A DNA stretch of 64,000 nt from Callaeas wilsoni (taxonomy: Eukaryota; Chordata; Aves; Passeriformes; Callaeidae). A program made the position numbers and the translations under genes. Position 1 is the stretch's first letter. The number at the start of each line of letters is the position of its first letter. Location of the stretch: contig VWPU01003223.1 of NCBI GenBank assembly GCA_013398955.1, positions 620,001-684,000 on the forward strand. The letters are read 5' to 3'. This document shows positions 1 to 14,275 of the stretch, piece after piece. The notes under the pieces were generated by a model. It was not told the DNA's origin. It ran no database searches and worked only from the letters and a program-made list of their open reading frames with translations.

Positions 1-1123
1 TTTTCTCTTCATCTTCGTGGCTTTAACAGCTTTAGTAGCAAACTAAAATCAGAGAGTGCATGTGTGTGAGGGGGGAAAAAAATCCCACAAACAGACAGCA
101 CTCTTATCAAGTAATTAAGTAATTTGATGAACCCCATGCATCGAGATAGACAAATTTCATGTCTTGATAGTTTGGCTGTGCTGGGAAAGTGGGTAGGGGG
201 TATAATATAGGGAGGGAGAGAATTCATTGGTAGAGGGTCATATTCATTATGATCCGTCTTTATTATAGACTCAAGCATTTTATTTTCACTGTTTAACTAC
301 CGTGAACAGCTCCTCAGCATGCAGTGATTAATTGATTCATAAATCACGGTGCCTCTTTATGCACAGCAGCAAAAGAGCAGTTCCAGCCACAGAAGCCCAG
401 GAGAGTCATATAAGCTGATGGGAAACAACAGGAGGCTGAGGTCTGATCAAGCCTCAAGCTGGTCATTTCTATTCTACGAACAAAGGGGGTCAGAGCATCA
501 AAGTGTGTCAGGAACGCAGGAAGTGGGTTCTGCACCAACCCTTCCCCCTTAACCTTCGGGAAAGGGACTGGTGGAAATCAGGGGGGAAAACCAGGATGCA
601 AAATATGTCAAATCACATTTTCCATCCCAGACCATAACTAGGTCAACAGATCACATCAAATATAGGCATCCACTCCATGATGCCAGGTGTGCCGGGAAAT
701 GATTCTCTATTTTCCCCATAATGAGCTAGACAAAGCTGCCTATGTAGCTGAAGTGAGGTATGAATCTTCTTTCCAGGCTGCTCCATGTCAGTGCAGGAAA
801 AATCTTTGCCAGCTCTTCCTTCAGCTAGCAAGTGCCACAGAGGTGGTTGCTGTTCTTTGAAAGTTAACTTCCCTTAGGCAACTGGGCTTGGACCCAAGCA
901 ATTATATACAACATTTGGATCCAGCAGCAGTTCAACATGGAAATTCCTGGATACTATGATAAATATTCCAAGGAAATAAAGCCTTCTCTAACGTAAGCAA
1001 ATGTCAGCATGATATAAATATTCAAGTAGCACACCAGCTTTAAAGAGTGCTGGACAGCAGTGAATTCAGCTTCATCTCAGTGTTAAAACAAACACCAGAT
1101 CGTTCTCTGATACAACAATAAAC

Positions 1124-1152
1124 AGAGAGGGAGAGGGAGGGAGAGAAGAAGG
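1124..1152. repeat. GA-rich low-complexity tract
   Basis: An almost pure purine run of GAGAGGGA-type units. It is a simple-sequence tract with no evident function. Confidence 0.8.
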
Positions 1153-3367
1153 CAGACTGTTCGTCCTCAGGAGCAGAAGGAAGAAACAAACAGGCACAAC
1201 CCGAAATGATTGCTCCCAAGATTGGTCCTACTAATCTATCAGAATCCACTAGATGGATAGTTCAATACTGGATCCAAGTCCAGGATACGAAACAGAAAAG
1301 TCTTTGGGACAGCAAATAAATTTGGATAAACTCAGCTTCCAGAAGGACATTAGTCACATTTTGTTCTCAAAACAAAACTGATAGAGCCTAGAGAGTTTAC
1401 TTCCTTATTCTGCACTAGGCAGCTCTACTATAATTTCACAGAAGTGGCTGACAGCCTTACAACATATTTAGCAGGGAAGAGGCCAAAGCTGAACAATCCC
1501 TATATCCTCGCTCGAAGAGCAGATACACTACACTTGCTGTTTCAGTACTTCATCTCCAAGCAATCATCTGCAAACATTCCCTCAGGAATGCTTACTAGTT
1601 CAATAACCAATATCTTGTCCCATACAAAAGTGACGGGCAAGCCTCACTGGATAAGCGCTTTGAGCCAGCTGCACTGAGCAGCAGGAGTTGAAAAAGGTTA
1701 TAGTCTCTACTGAAACATGTGAGGTCTAAGAAACTCCACACTCCCTGGCACAGGAGCAGATTTGCTTGTGAAAGCTGAGGTTGACACTGGAAATACTATT
1801 TATATTTTGGCACTCATTTCCAGTCCTGATGGAACAAAGCATAGTGACACTGAAAACTGAAACAGAACTTTAAAAATCACAAAAGAGTTTCCTTTGAGTT
1901 CAGGGCAAAGGTTCATGATGGTTTCTCTTCTTGCTGCAATGGTTCACCCAACTTTAGTATAAACAGCATTACTGTAAACTCCTATTCCTATAATAAACAA
2001 ATGAAGGCATGTAAGAGGTCTGAAAGCTTCAGGAGATCAGCCACAACACAGACCATTGCATAAATGCACGAGGCAAGCAGCAAACTAAACAGAGCACACA
2101 CTGAGCTATACTGCAAGAAGCCTTTTCATGTTACCTTTGAGTTCTCAAGGTCAAGTAAACACCAAGATAGTAACTAATCCCTGATCTTTGTTCCTGAACT
2201 GAAAACCCACACAAGAAAGACAGAAGATGGAGGGAAATTTTGTGTGTTAGAGACCTGTCATAGGTATGCTGAGGAATTCTTGTTTTACCCAGTGAAAACA
2301 TACACAGAGAACAGGCACTAGTTAAGAAACACTGAAGTACACAGACAGCTCTACCAGGGTAAATGCAGTCCTGGCTTCATGGGGGAGGAGGAACTGCATG
2401 ATTACCATATGATAATTTAAGGTAATGCAGAAGCATCCTCCACCTCTTTCATAGCCCTTCATAAATCTGTACCTTGCTGTATAGTGGTCATGGTGCTCTA
2501 ACTCCATCGCTAGCAAAGCAGTTGACAAAGAGAATAATCCTTTCCCTCCTGCCACCCAGCTTAGAGCCCGTCTTCCCCAAGAGAGAAAGCAAACAACCAC
2601 TTGCAGCATGAAGCACCCTCTGTTTCACACACACATTTACACGAAGCTCACAAAGAGGCACAATGAAAGCAGGACGAGCTCAGCTGGTGGACATAGAGAC
2701 AGGCAAGAAATAAGATGAACAATTTGCACTTTTACATGTTACATGGAACCTAGTTGATCAAAGATTCATATACAAATACCTCGTACACATTCTACTCTTT
2801 TGCAAGCATACAGGAGGCAGATACCAGTATAGGTCATACTCACTAGGATTTCATACATAACTTTATTTTATTCGGTCATGACAGCCTATGCAAGACAGAT
2901 ATTGTAGCCTTACGTCATTATCTCAGAGAAAAATCAAATATACAATGGATCTCAAGACCTTCTTGAACAAATTGTGTTCTTCAACACCAATACTTCTCCT
3001 TGCTTTTCACAGAAAGACAAAGCAATCAATACTAACTAAATCACAGAGGCCAGCTTCCACTTCAAGATGCTCACAGAAGACTCATGGAGTTCTTTTGTTT
3101 CTGAAAGGGTCCATGCAGCAATGACTGCTGGTATGTAATCCATCGCACAAGGTGAGGGGAAAAGTAGGGGAAAGCAATGATCAAAGTTCTTCCCAGGAAG
3201 GAGTGTGTTTTCCAGATTCTCCCACTCCACAGGCAGGGTGTAGAAGAACTAATTAAGAAACTTTAGTACGAGGGAAACCTTACCCGGATAAAAAAACCCA
3301 TGCTATTCCATGACTGTGCAAGCATCTCTGCTCTAAACCCAGTCCTGCTAGTCCATAGTTGGTCTCT

Positions 3368-3418
3368 AAAAAAAAAAAAAAAGAGGGGAGGGGGGAGAAA
3401 AAAGGAAAAAAGAAAAAG
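3368..3418. repeat. Poly-A followed by purine-rich tract
   Basis: A run of 15 A residues is followed by mixed A and G blocks, giving a pure purine strand of about 50 bases. The tract could be the worn tail of a retroposed copy, but no gene-like or repeat-like body is recognisable on its left, so I call it simple sequence only. Confidence 0.75.
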
Positions 3419-4800
3419 TCTCCTCCATTTTCATTTTTCTCTTGAAGGTGCACTTTCAAGCTCAATAAAGAAATTTTACTTGTAATTTGCTTTTCAGAGG
3501 CACTTGGGCTATTTTCCAAGTGACTCTGCATCTTAACTTAAACATGTCCTATCATCTTCTAGTCTACATTTAAGACATTTGCTGTTTTCAGCATTCCAGA
3601 GCCCCAAAAGCTGAAAAACAGCTCTTCACCGTTACAACGGCACCACTTCTGTTAAAGCAAAAGTAAGTCCAAATATACTGAAGTCAATGAGAGGTTTTCT
3701 TCAAAAAAGCATGACAGGATATACACTGTGACTCTAAATTAGCAGCACTGCACCATCAAACTGAGCTGGGAACCACTGGATAAAAATTGGTTCATTCAGT
3801 CAGTAAAGACTGAATCATCTGAATTATTTAAGTTGGCTTGATCTCTACTAGCACAAGCAGTCTTCTGATAAGTAAAAGCCAAAGTTGCACATGAGCAAGA
3901 CCAAGGGGGCAGCAAGGTGGCCTCCCTTGTTCTATTGCTCTGTACACAGCAACTGACACCTTCTCTGGGCAAGACCATACTCCTTACCCTCCGTGCCACA
4001 GAAGTCATTCCTCACACCCAACACATCTTCTTCAAAAAAGCAATCCATTATCACTCCCAGCTGAGCAAATGAAACCATCTCCTCTGCTAGAAAAGAACAT
4101 ATTTCACTCTCTTCCTTCTGAAACTCTCTCCTTTCCCCAGCAGGAACCTCCCCGACTGTTTCTCCATGTTGGGGACAGTAGAGAGGGCTGAAACTGGTGA
4201 GCTGAAAGTGGGGAACTTGGGCAAAAGGAGAGACAGTGGTTATGAGGAAAGCATAGAGGAATAAGAAAGAGCCTTTTTACATTAGCCTGTTTCCAGAAAG
4301 CCCTTGTAAAAGCACTGTCTTACCAACTGCAGTAAAGACCTCAGCAGTATTATCATACCTCACCTCTTCAACAATTACCATTCTTGTCTGTCAAACTTGA
4401 ACATTCTGCTCCTGACTTGAGCCTTTTGTTTCAAAAAGGCAATGAGAGTACACCTTGTCCTACGGTCAGTATTTCCAAAACACATCTGGGAGACTAGTTC
4501 TTTTCAGAAAGAGGGGGAATTCAAAAATGAAGTCTTAATCCTGTCTGGTGTAGCCCTCACAACATTAGTATTTCAAGGTGTTTTTCTTGAGCTGGCACAT
4601 ACAACTGACATTTGGACTTCTATAATTTAACACTTGTCAGTATTAACCAGCCACTCTGCAGCCAGAAAAATGTGTTCCTTTGGTTTAGGCTGTTTTCTTA
4701 TCTGAAAGAGTCAGAAAGTCTGAGCAGGGCTCACCTTACAAACTCGCAGCAGCCGGAAGCAGAAGAGAGAATACCCTGGGAAAATAGGAGGATTAAAAAT

Positions 4801-4833
4801 GGGACAGAAAAAGGAGGAGAAAAAAAAAAAAAG
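4801..4833. repeat. A-rich purine tract
   Basis: Purine-rich sequence containing 13 consecutive A residues at 4820-4832. It is low complexity with no recognised element attached. Confidence 0.7.
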
Positions 4834-5304
4834 TGTTTTCTAATTGCTCCATGGATTGGCTCATGGCTCTGCTGATGGATCAGCACTGACGGACTTACGG
4901 CTGTACACATCTGGCACACAGGTGTTTGCGTTAGCATTCGATAGCTAGACAGCAGCCAAATTTTTAATTGGGTTGGGAAGAAGAGATGAAACAGCAGTAG
5001 GAAAATCTAAATACACGTTCAGTGGTGCAAATCCAAGTCTTGACCAATGAGCTCTGCTATGCAGTTGTCTAGAGCTCTGCTAAGTCTCTGGCCACAGCAT
5101 GCACAGGGTCTCCTGGAGGCACGATTCTTCTACAGTTATGTGGCAGACAAACTCAGCTGTTGCTGAAAGGGCAGCATTTGTCAGCACTCTTTTGATAGAA
5201 CAAAGAATAGAAACAAACTCAGAATTGCAGAAATCTCAACCCTTATGCTGGAAAAAGCAGCAGCTCTCTTCTCCCTTCTTTGCATTCTACTTTCCTGACT
5301 GGAT

Positions 5305-5760
5305 GTGAAAAGATTGCATCTGCTTTCTTAGCCACCAGAGCACACTATGAGCTTGTGTTCAAATGATTGTTCACCTTGATCCCCTGGTACTTTCGTGCAT
5401 CATTGCTACAAGCAATTTTGTGTCGTGCATGGAGCCCAGATGTACTTCAGATGCATTTTTGCTCAGGTTTCCAGTCACCTCGTAGAAGTCAGTGGCTATT
5501 GCTGCCTCTTCACTCAGCTGAGGTCCAGCTACAAATTTGACCCAGCTACTGTCAGGATTAGATGCTTTCATGAGCTTACAAACTGTTAGCCTTATCAATC
5601 AAATGTTATTCTCACTCCTCACCATAGTGGCAGATATGATACCTTTTTGCCATAAAATCCCTCTGATGCCATTCACAAAGATGTTATTTTGTGTAGCTGA
5701 TATCCTTTTACCCAGCCTTTCAAGCCCATCAGGGATAAGCATGAAGCATCACTGACCTAT
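5305..5760 (-). mobile_element. Ancient diverged CR1 retrotransposon fragment
   Basis: Read on the minus strand, this stretch follows the order of the CR1 reverse transcriptase region, at roughly 60-70 percent similarity by eye. Bases 5311-5400 match the part encoding the KANG and KDLGVLVD blocks, visible on the plus strand as GCCACCAGAGCACACT followed by a CACC-TTGATCCCCTGG-like string. Bases about 5655-5690 match the NIFIND block just upstream of the catalytic motif, seen as CATTCACAAAGATGTT. The spacing between these landmarks, about 290 bases, is close to that in younger CR1 copies. No reading frame survives and the 3' tip is missing. It is clearly older than the copies at 20007 and 40361. 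The matches are from memory of CR1, so the right boundary is uncertain. Confidence 0.5.
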
Positions 5761-8700
5761 GATTACATGGGCCAGACATGTTAAAATACTGGAATAATGT
5801 TCGTTTTTCTTTGATACTTTCAAACCTCCCCATTATTAGAAGCTTTGATAAACATCTAATCAACACATCACTTGAACTTCTTTGAGTAATCAGGCTACAG
5901 TAGCAATTATTTTTCTGACACACCCCCAAATTTTCAAAGTTTAGCTCTCTTTTCCTGAGAGGAAAGCATTAGAGTTCTTTCACAAATGCCAGTACTGAGC
6001 TACTATTGACACAGTAACCAGTGATTTCGCAAAAAGCTGTCACACCTGAAGGGGGCTAACTAAACAACAAAAATAAGAAGGTCAGGGCAGTATTTGTGAC
6101 ACCTACATGCTTACTGTTATGTTCCCCTGTTTTAAAAAGAGGTTTGTGGCACGCTAAAACCACTTGTAACTGCTTTTCAAACATGAGAATCTTTTATTTT
6201 AAGCAAACAATCATTAGAAAGATTATTGTGTGGTTTATTTAATGATTTAGCCATCTCAAAAGAACTATTCAATATGTAACATTTTTTAATCCAAACTGTT
6301 CAGCTTCAGCACATCTACAATTGACAGGCAGAGAAAAAACTTTTGGTCCTCTTCAGCTAACTTTTGTATCCTGCTTTTTAAAACCATTTCTGCAGTCACT
6401 TTTATGCTTTTCTCTCCTCTCTGAGAAGCATTATTATCTTTAAATTGCATGCAAGACCCCTGTTTTGGAACGGAAGAAATAAAATTTTAGAAAAGGAAAA
6501 AAAGTCAATAGATTGATACAGGTTAGTGGTGGCTTTTACAATGGGTAAAGAACTTTGCCTTTGCATTTCCAGTCTTCCTTTTCATTTTGGGTTATTGTGT
6601 TCTTCTGTTTGTTTTAATTCACTTGACTTTTGGAAAGAATTTTACCATTTTGTGCGCTTCACAGTGAGGTTCCAATGAGGTGCAGCAAAGCTACCTTTCA
6701 TTCATCTTGAATATGCTCTCCTCAAGCAACATTCATTCAGGTTCTCTCTCCCAGTTTCTTTTCTGCTGCTGTCAGATTTCTACCCATCTCAGCTTGACTG
6801 GAGAGGAGTTGGGAACTTCGAGGATGTGGATTGATTAGAATTAGAGCATTGCAAGCCAGTACAGAACTAATCATGGACAGTTGAAGAGCTGCAGTTTAAC
6901 AGGGCCATTTGAAAGTCACACTTTAAACAGACCTTCTTTCATGCCCTTGAACACGAAAACACCAAGCAACCCAAGAAATCTTAATTCTAGCAAGTAGAAG
7001 TTTCTGCCCACTTTATTCAAATCAGATGGAGCTTATCTGCATGCCAGCTAGGAAACAAGAGAATGAATATTGTTCCTAACCACTGGGAAAGGAGATCACA
7101 AAGACAACAGCCACTTCCCAGTAATGATGAAGTCTCTCCCATGCACATTCACATTCAGAAGCACATGAAAAACTGAAATGTATTTGCCTCTTCTCCATGT
7201 TTCAATTTTGCATTAGATAGATAACATTGCTAAGAATATGTAATTTGGAAATAGGAATGAGTCTCCTGCCTGCACTGGTTCTCAAATCCTTGCACATGCA
7301 GAGCATTCCAAGCTGCATACAAGCCTGCTCCTACCACTCAGTGGCAGTCACATCTCACGCTAGTATTGACTGGGGCTTTCCATCAGCTTTCTATCTCAAC
7401 GGAACTAAACACGCATCTCAATACTCACGGAGCTGTTGCATGCCTTCTTTTGAAGATATTTCCTTCATGGGAATGCACCCAGGACCAAGCAAGTAGGCAC
7501 TGAGAAAGCTGGAGGGTTAGTTAAGAGATCTTGAGATGCTGGGAACTGTCCTAAGATGACTGTACAATCCTTTAGACTACAGAAGAAAAAGACAAAATAC
7601 CTACTTGAAGCTGATGGTGAGACCGGAAGGGGATGAAGAAGGGAGAGAGGAGAAATTAAGGCAATGACCTTTGAAACAATTTTTTTCTCCTAATTTCTGA
7701 CACAAGCAATTTGAAGGTCTCTTGATGGGGTAAACAACTGCTGACCTAGAAGGAAGATCACAACTTTACTATTAATGAGTTGTATGCCACTCTGCTTTCC
7801 ATAAAGACTTTACACTGTCTTTTGGATGGACAGAAGTTGCATAAGAGCATCCTGTAAGCAACATTGAGGTTTGACAGCACCTGTCTGAAACATCCTCCTT
7901 GACACATACCAGGCCTGCAGTGGGCTGCTGCTTTAAATAGTGGCCTCATACCAGGTGTTGACAGTCACTTGCTGCACAGGCAGACAAAGTCCCCTGCTGT
8001 CTAGCCATACAGGCTCTCACAGTCTCACTGCCATCTGGTAAATCTTTCCCCCTCAGTAACATTTGGCCTGTTATCATTATCACCTCCTTCTCACCCCAAG
8101 CCGTTCACCCACAGAAAGGCTGCTCTGCTTCCTTCTGCATCAGGATTCTGCAAACTCCCATTGTGTCCAAGATCAAACTACCTTTCAGTGGCTCAGCCTC
8201 TTGGAAATCCCCTTTTTACCTCAGAGAGGGAAACACACCACCGTCCTGTTCCTTTCCTGCCAGCAATACAATGGCCATGCTCCCTTCCTGGTTTGCACAG
8301 CCTTTTGGAGTCCAGCCTCAGGCTCATCAGGCTCATCTGGTGCACAGCTCCCAAACGCAGCACATACCCTTAAACTCTTCTGCCCCTCAGCTGTGACACC
8401 CCACCTCACTCTGTGCACTAATCCCAGCTGAGATTAGTTGATAGCATACTTACCACTTCGGGTGTGCATAACATTATTCATTATTTTTTATTAGCACTTG
8501 GGTTTGTTTTTATTAATACTGTGAACTGAGAAAAGAAAAATCCCAGTGCAACCCACTGAAATTTAATTCTAACTGTTTGACACTATCTCAGGGTGAGTTA
8601 TGTTTGCTTGTGAAAGCTCCTCAGCTGTGATGTAATACCAGAGAGTAACCAGATATAGTTTTATATTTATAGCTGTTTCCACTAGCACTGCTATATTAAG

Positions 8701-11700
8701 AGCTTGTTAATGATTTAGTTATCAAATTGTCTAATTATGGTTTTGCTTAATTTCTTTCATGCACACAAAATTACTTAAAACGATTGCCTGTGATCCCTGG
8801 AACACTGAAAATGAGGTGTAACATATCAAATACTTCTCTTTGGAAGTGAAGTTTTTATATGCATGTACACTTCTTTCATCACTTCTATTCTCATCATACT
8901 CTACAGATTTTTCATGCACAATAGTTTAGAGATACTGATATCATTTTTATGCTTGAAGAAAAATATTGCAGACATTAAAACAATCAAAAATGCACCACAA
9001 AAGTTAAAATCTACCTTTGAGGGTGCCACATGCCCCTAATCTCCATGCAGCCAAATCTAAATACATTAGAGCAGCCATGAAAGAACATTTATTCCACCTA
9101 GGATACAGGGCAAGAAGTGGGAGCACACCTCAGCTTTTCAGCTGGGAATAATTTCATGAGCAAAGTCGTTTGCAGATTTCCACTCCAGTTGCAAGATAAG
9201 CTTATGTTTTATTAGCACAGTATAAATATTTGTGATATGCAAAGGGGAAGAAAGAGGAAAAATCAAAATCCTGAATAAACTAGTGAAAGTAACAGGAATC
9301 TGAACTACTCTCCGTGCAAACTGAGTAACTCTCTCACGACTCCCTTACATACAGCACGAGGACAAACTGCCGTGCACAGGACACCTTTTCTCCAGGCAAA
9401 GCTCTTTTCTCCAGCCTTGGGGTAGTTGCACTGTTTAGCCATGCCAAGACACATGGCAGAAAGTGTGTTATGACACACAGATTTTTTTCTTAAGTCTGCT
9501 GCAAACATACCTGCTAAATTTCATTACACTATGTCAGTGTGTGGCTTTCTACCCAAACTATAAACTAATGTGTATACTTCAGCATATGCTTCAGCTCCAA
9601 TTCAGCAGACTCTGCCTGCATCTGCTGAGGCAGGAATTGCACAGGTTTTGGTATTTTGTGCCAAGAGTAGGTGATAGAGTCTGGCTTTCAGGGGCTGGTG
9701 AGTGCAGGAAGATGTGGGGGGAAGATAAGAAGCTGTGGTCAGGATGGAAGCTGTCGGGCTGCTGAGTGTGGCTTTACATGACAAGAGGAGAGCTCCAACT
9801 CCACTCACCATGGCTTTTGCAGAACCTGCATTTGTCTGCTTCCATGCCAGGTGATCCAGAAGGCACCTACTACACCAGCACTGACTCAAGCTGACACAGC
9901 TGCATGATATAAGGCTGCCCTGAGGGAAGGTACTGGCTGGAGTCCAGAGGCTGATGGGCTACTTGGCTGCCAGGCATCTGGTGATGTGGGTATAGAACAA
10001 CCTTCATGAATCTGAAGCCAGCTGAAGTTGGTATAGAGTACAATATGATTCTGTGGGCCATGGTCAGCCCCCTGAGACCACTGCTGCTTCTGAACACTCA
10101 CAGCCAGGAGCAAGCAGCATGGTCTTAACATTTCCCACTGTGCTTCTCCAGCCTGGTAAATGCTCTATTTCAATACATATCTTTACAGACAGATTAGGGG
10201 AGCTTTGGAGTACAGCTAATAACCTCCTGTTGTTGTCACTTATTAAAAAAAGAAAATCACAAACTCAAAAAGTAAGAATTGTTTCAGTACAGAACTATTG
10301 GGTTTGTTCAAAATTACTCACACTGTGAAAACCCAGGCTGTCACAGCCTGTATCCCATCCTCTGCACCCTCACAAAGTCCCAAGCAATTCAAATGTGAAG
10401 GATGCAACAGGGCTCAGCTGGAAAGAGTTCTCACCAAGGTCTCAATGAAAGCATTCAGAGCTGAAGGAGGCCAAGCACTACCCTCCCCACACCCATTCAG
10501 TGTGAACAGAAGCCTCAAGCCCTTGCTGAGGGACCACAGGGGACAAGCACATAATGAGCCCTCACTGCTAAAGAGCTCAGTGTTGCTGGCCCCCCATGAC
10601 ACCGATCTACAAGTGTGGGCTAAAAACATGTCTAACCCATTCTCCCCACAGCTCACGTTCTGTCCCGATTAAGCTGACTGCTGACAAGCCCAAAGAGGGG
10701 ATCAGCCTCTTGACTTGTGTGGTCTGATGAAGGCTAAGATTACAAATCTTTTTCCAAATAGTCCCCAAGTGAGCCACACACACAAAAAAAAAATCGAAGG
10801 AGGGGGACTAAAACTTCCAGTAGAGGCTGGTAACATTAGCCAGCCTTAAACAAAAATACAGTGTACCTCAAGTTACAGTTTCAGATGAAAGCCTCTCTAA
10901 CCAGTGGGGAGGAGTATGGGTTTCCAACTTTTGTAAAGATTGAAAGACACTGATCATGACTTCAGACTAATACAGGACTTCTCGTGCACCCAGTCACAGC
11001 ATAATCAATAGGGAAATGGGAATCACATCTGAACGAACAAAGCTAATAGCTCTAGAAACAGTCACAGCCACTATGACACTGCTCTTGAAATACACTAAGG
11101 CTAATCACCCTCTCCTCTCTACCCAAGAGCACCTCCCACAATTAATCTACAGAGTAACCCTCTAAATCAAGCTCCAGGCTTCTCCACTACTGATTCAGGT
11201 CTTAGATTCAGAAATCAAACCCAATTTAAGAAAATATAGACATACCTTCTTAAATAAAAATCATTTACAATCAGCAGAGTAACCCAATGGCCTCTTAAAG
11301 TACTTTCTACAAACTTCAGCAACCATTGATTAAGTAAACACATTTTAAAATCCACATACATGCATAATTCATGCAACTTGAAAAAAAAATCTAATTTTTG
11401 TTATTTATTAGCAGACAAGCCAACATCTGGATTTAGATTTTTAAAAAAAAAACAACTAAACAAACAAACAAAGACAATAGTGTTAACACCATCCAAGAAA
11501 GATGCTTCAACGAAAACAGTGCAAGGAAGGAGTTGTTATTTTACTGGTTTAAATTTATTTTTGTCTGAATAGCTGAAAGCTACAAATCCAGAAAAAAAAA
11601 ATTGTGAGAAAACTCTCTTACCATTGCATTACCTTGTTTTCCTTAGTTTCATTTCCAGAGCTTGGGTCTCATTTTATTATTAGTCTCTATTTATCTCTCA

Positions 11701-14048
11701 TACACATCTTTACTCCTTCTGATCCAGGCAGACCCAGACAGTGCCCATCAGAGATTATTCTTCTCTGAAGGAGATGAGGCACAAGCTAAGGAGCATAATG
11801 GCCTGGAATTAGCATCAAATCTCACTGTTTCTATTTCTAGTGCTGGAGCAGAAGAGTTGCACTGAGATGGAGATAAGATTGAGAGTCAGAGGGCTAAGGA
11901 GCCTAAGCAGGGCAGCAGTGATTAAAGGTGCCACTAGGGTTTTGGGCCAGATTCCCAAAGCACGGCCATATGAAGCATTGTGCAGCCAGCTCCCACAACA
12001 GTATCTGCATCCCAGACCCTGGTGCCTACAGCCCTTAGATAAGCCATGAGGAGCAATAGGGACTCTTGAGCAGCGACACTTGGCAGGGAAGCACATAACC
12101 TTGCAAAGAAATGCTGCCAAGCACGAGGTTGTTTATCACAGTTCTAAACTCTGGAGCTGTTCCACCAGGATCGTTAGATTCTCCCAGATTAAGGCAAGTG
12201 GACCATTCTCTCCACACAGCTGCACCCCTTTAGGTCACAGCACTCGGCAGAGGAGCCCTCTGGGGTTTAAAACCTCCATCCCCTCAGACACTGCACTGTC
12301 CACCTTCATGCATGGCAAGATAAGATGTGCTCTCTATTGTTCTTGCAGAAGGTGTGCTGCTGAGCAGCCATCTCTTGTGGCCCCAAAGTCCAGCTCACCG
12401 CAGCAGATGGGAAAAGAGAAAAAGAGAAAGAAGAAGCAGCCACCAAGTAATTAATGTACTACAAAAATGAAACAGATTGTCCGTTGTCAGCCCTTTTACT
12501 CAGGACCTGAGCAAAGTTTAGAGACTGCCCTAAAATAATTCACTCTTAAGTTTGTATTTAGTTTTTCTTACAAGCAAGTAACACAGGCAGAAGAACCCTA
12601 GAAAACTGCACTACTCAAGCTAGCAAGAACGCAAGCTGCATCTCACAGGAAAAACAAACTGCATTTGCAAGCTTGAAGCTGCATGCAAAGACCTGATTCC
12701 TATATGCCAACAGACCACTTTGGAAGCATACAGTGGCTCCATCTAGTATGTTGTAAAGTGGAGGAGATTTTTTTGTCACCCATACTTCAGTTTTGCAGAT
12801 GGATATATAGTTGCACATTATTTGACATTTATTAATTATTTTGACATTTTTAATTACAAGCATTTTAGCTATTTTTGCAACCATTTGTACAGTTTGATAT
12901 TAATAAGTAGAACTGTGGCTCCAGCTCACAGTATCTGCCTGAAATTATTTTATCCATCAACACTACGCAAGCTACATGTAAGGTCTTCTAGGCTTTTCCA
13001 GATGTGATACTAGAACACTGGGATCGTTTTGTTTTATTAATGCTTACAGAGTCCACATTAAGGACTCTGCTGATTACCAAAGGGACTGACAGTCTGGAGT
13101 TACAGGGAAGTTCAACTCCCCTTCCCTCCCCTAATTTTAAATGCTTTTCGTGTTGTCAACTAAACCCTGCATTTAGTATTGTAATTTAACTTCCTCTCCC
13201 ACATTACCATCCACAGAATGTTTTCTGGCATGCTCGCAAAATTCCACCAGAGACCTTTTCTGGCATCCACTTCTGTAGCATTTTCTGAATTTATTATGCA
13301 AAACTTAAGGGACATGGAAAGGGAAGGATTACAGAGACATCAGTTGGTATCCAGTGCAAATATAACTAATGAAATCTGACATGTATATATACATTCAGAG
13401 TTTTTATGGCTTTTTTTTAAAAAATAAACATTAAATACACCACTAGTTATTAAGTTCATTTTATTTCTAGGGAGAATTATACCTGCACAGCTAGAACATT
13501 CTATACCATCTTCCACAACAGATGTGAACCTCTCATTCCCCACCCAACCTTCTGCCCCTGTTCCCAGCCAGGCTTTGTACAAAATTGCTTTCACAGTTTC
13601 ACTTGGCAGCAACGTGAGACATATCAGACACATAAGGTGTTTGCAGCCCTCTTACACACAAATAAGCGCTGAAATGTCTCTGTCCTGAACTTTGTTATGA
13701 CTAGTTTCCTCATGTCCATGTCGGTATTTTTTAAAAATCTACACAGGAAAGTGCCTTTGCTATTTAACAGCACATAAAGTCAGCTCTCTGAGGGCAATAC
13801 AAAAAGAAATCTCAAAGGTTTGAAGACAGCACAAGTTATTCCTCTCAATCACATTTAGAAGCATTTTTAAATTCAAGAAGGAAATCTGCAATGTAATGAA
13901 TAAATAATTCTGACCCCTTCTTGCAAAATTAGTCCCAAACAGAAATTGCAAAACCATGCACTTCCTATATTCTCCTTGCCCAGGTTCCCAGTTCTGGCTG
14001 ATCCAAGAGTACTGGCAGATTCTTGAGTAAGAGAAGCAAAGCAACAGA
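5761..14048. other. Non-coding DNA, no gene recognised
   Basis: No recognised gene or RNA. Slightly GC-richer patches at about 7900-8430, 9560-10130, 10340-10680 and 11800-12450 give open frames up to 124 codons, often on both strands at once. None shows a domain, signal peptide plus mature body, or known family motif. AT-rich stretches at 8460-8530 and 12800-12900 contain homeodomain-like ATTA sites, which are expected at this base composition. Confidence 0.6.
10775..10793. repeat. Short CA repeat running into poly-A
   Basis: A few CA units are followed by 10 A residues. It is a short, imperfect microsatellite. Confidence 0.7.
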
Positions 14049-14275
14049 ATCACAGAACAGCTGAGTTTGGTAGGGAGCCCTGGAGGTGATCTCAATACAA
14101 CCTCCCTGCTCAAGTAGGACCACCTAAAACAGACTGCCTAGGATCAGGTCCAGTCCAGACTGCTTTGGGACATCTCCAAGGTGGGGACTCCACAACCTCT
14201 TTGGGCAGCTTGAGTCAGTGCTCAGTCACCTGCACAGTGCAACTGTTTCCTGATGTTCAGATGGAAGCTCCTGAC
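14049..14275 (-). mobile_element. CR1 retrotransposon 3' end fragment
   Basis: The left edge, AATCACAGAACAGCTGAG, is the reverse complement of the CR1 3' terminus. It is followed by landmarks of the CR1 3' untranslated region in the usual order: CCTCCCTGCTCAAG, GACTCCACAACCTCTTTGGGCAGC and ATGTTCAGATGGAA. It contains only the 3' end, about 230 bases, as is typical for the heavily 5'-truncated copies CR1 leaves. No coding part is included. It belongs to a different 3'-end subtype from the copy at 20007, judging by the sequence after the terminal repeat. Homology fades after about 14275. Confidence 0.85.

Larger units (their letters stand above)
1..5304. other. Non-coding DNA, no gene recognised
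   Basis: No reading frame here resembles a known protein. The longest open frames are under 100 codons, lie on both strands and overlap each other, as chance frames do. The stretch is AT-rich with a few purine-rich tracts, listed separately, and has no CpG-rich promoter-like patch. It reads as intron or intergenic sequence. A short minus-strand segment at 3988-4060 has splice-like borders but is only 73 bases and matches nothing known. Confidence 0.6.

Noticed and set aside
10298..10672. 124-codon plus-strand frame, with an 80-codon frame opposite
   Set aside because: Both strands are open in the same GC-richer patch and neither product resembles a known family.
11815..12454. Overlapping open frames of 101 and 124 codons on opposite strands
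   Set aside because: They are mutually overlapping chance frames; the Lys/Arg-rich end of the plus-strand one comes from a purine tract.
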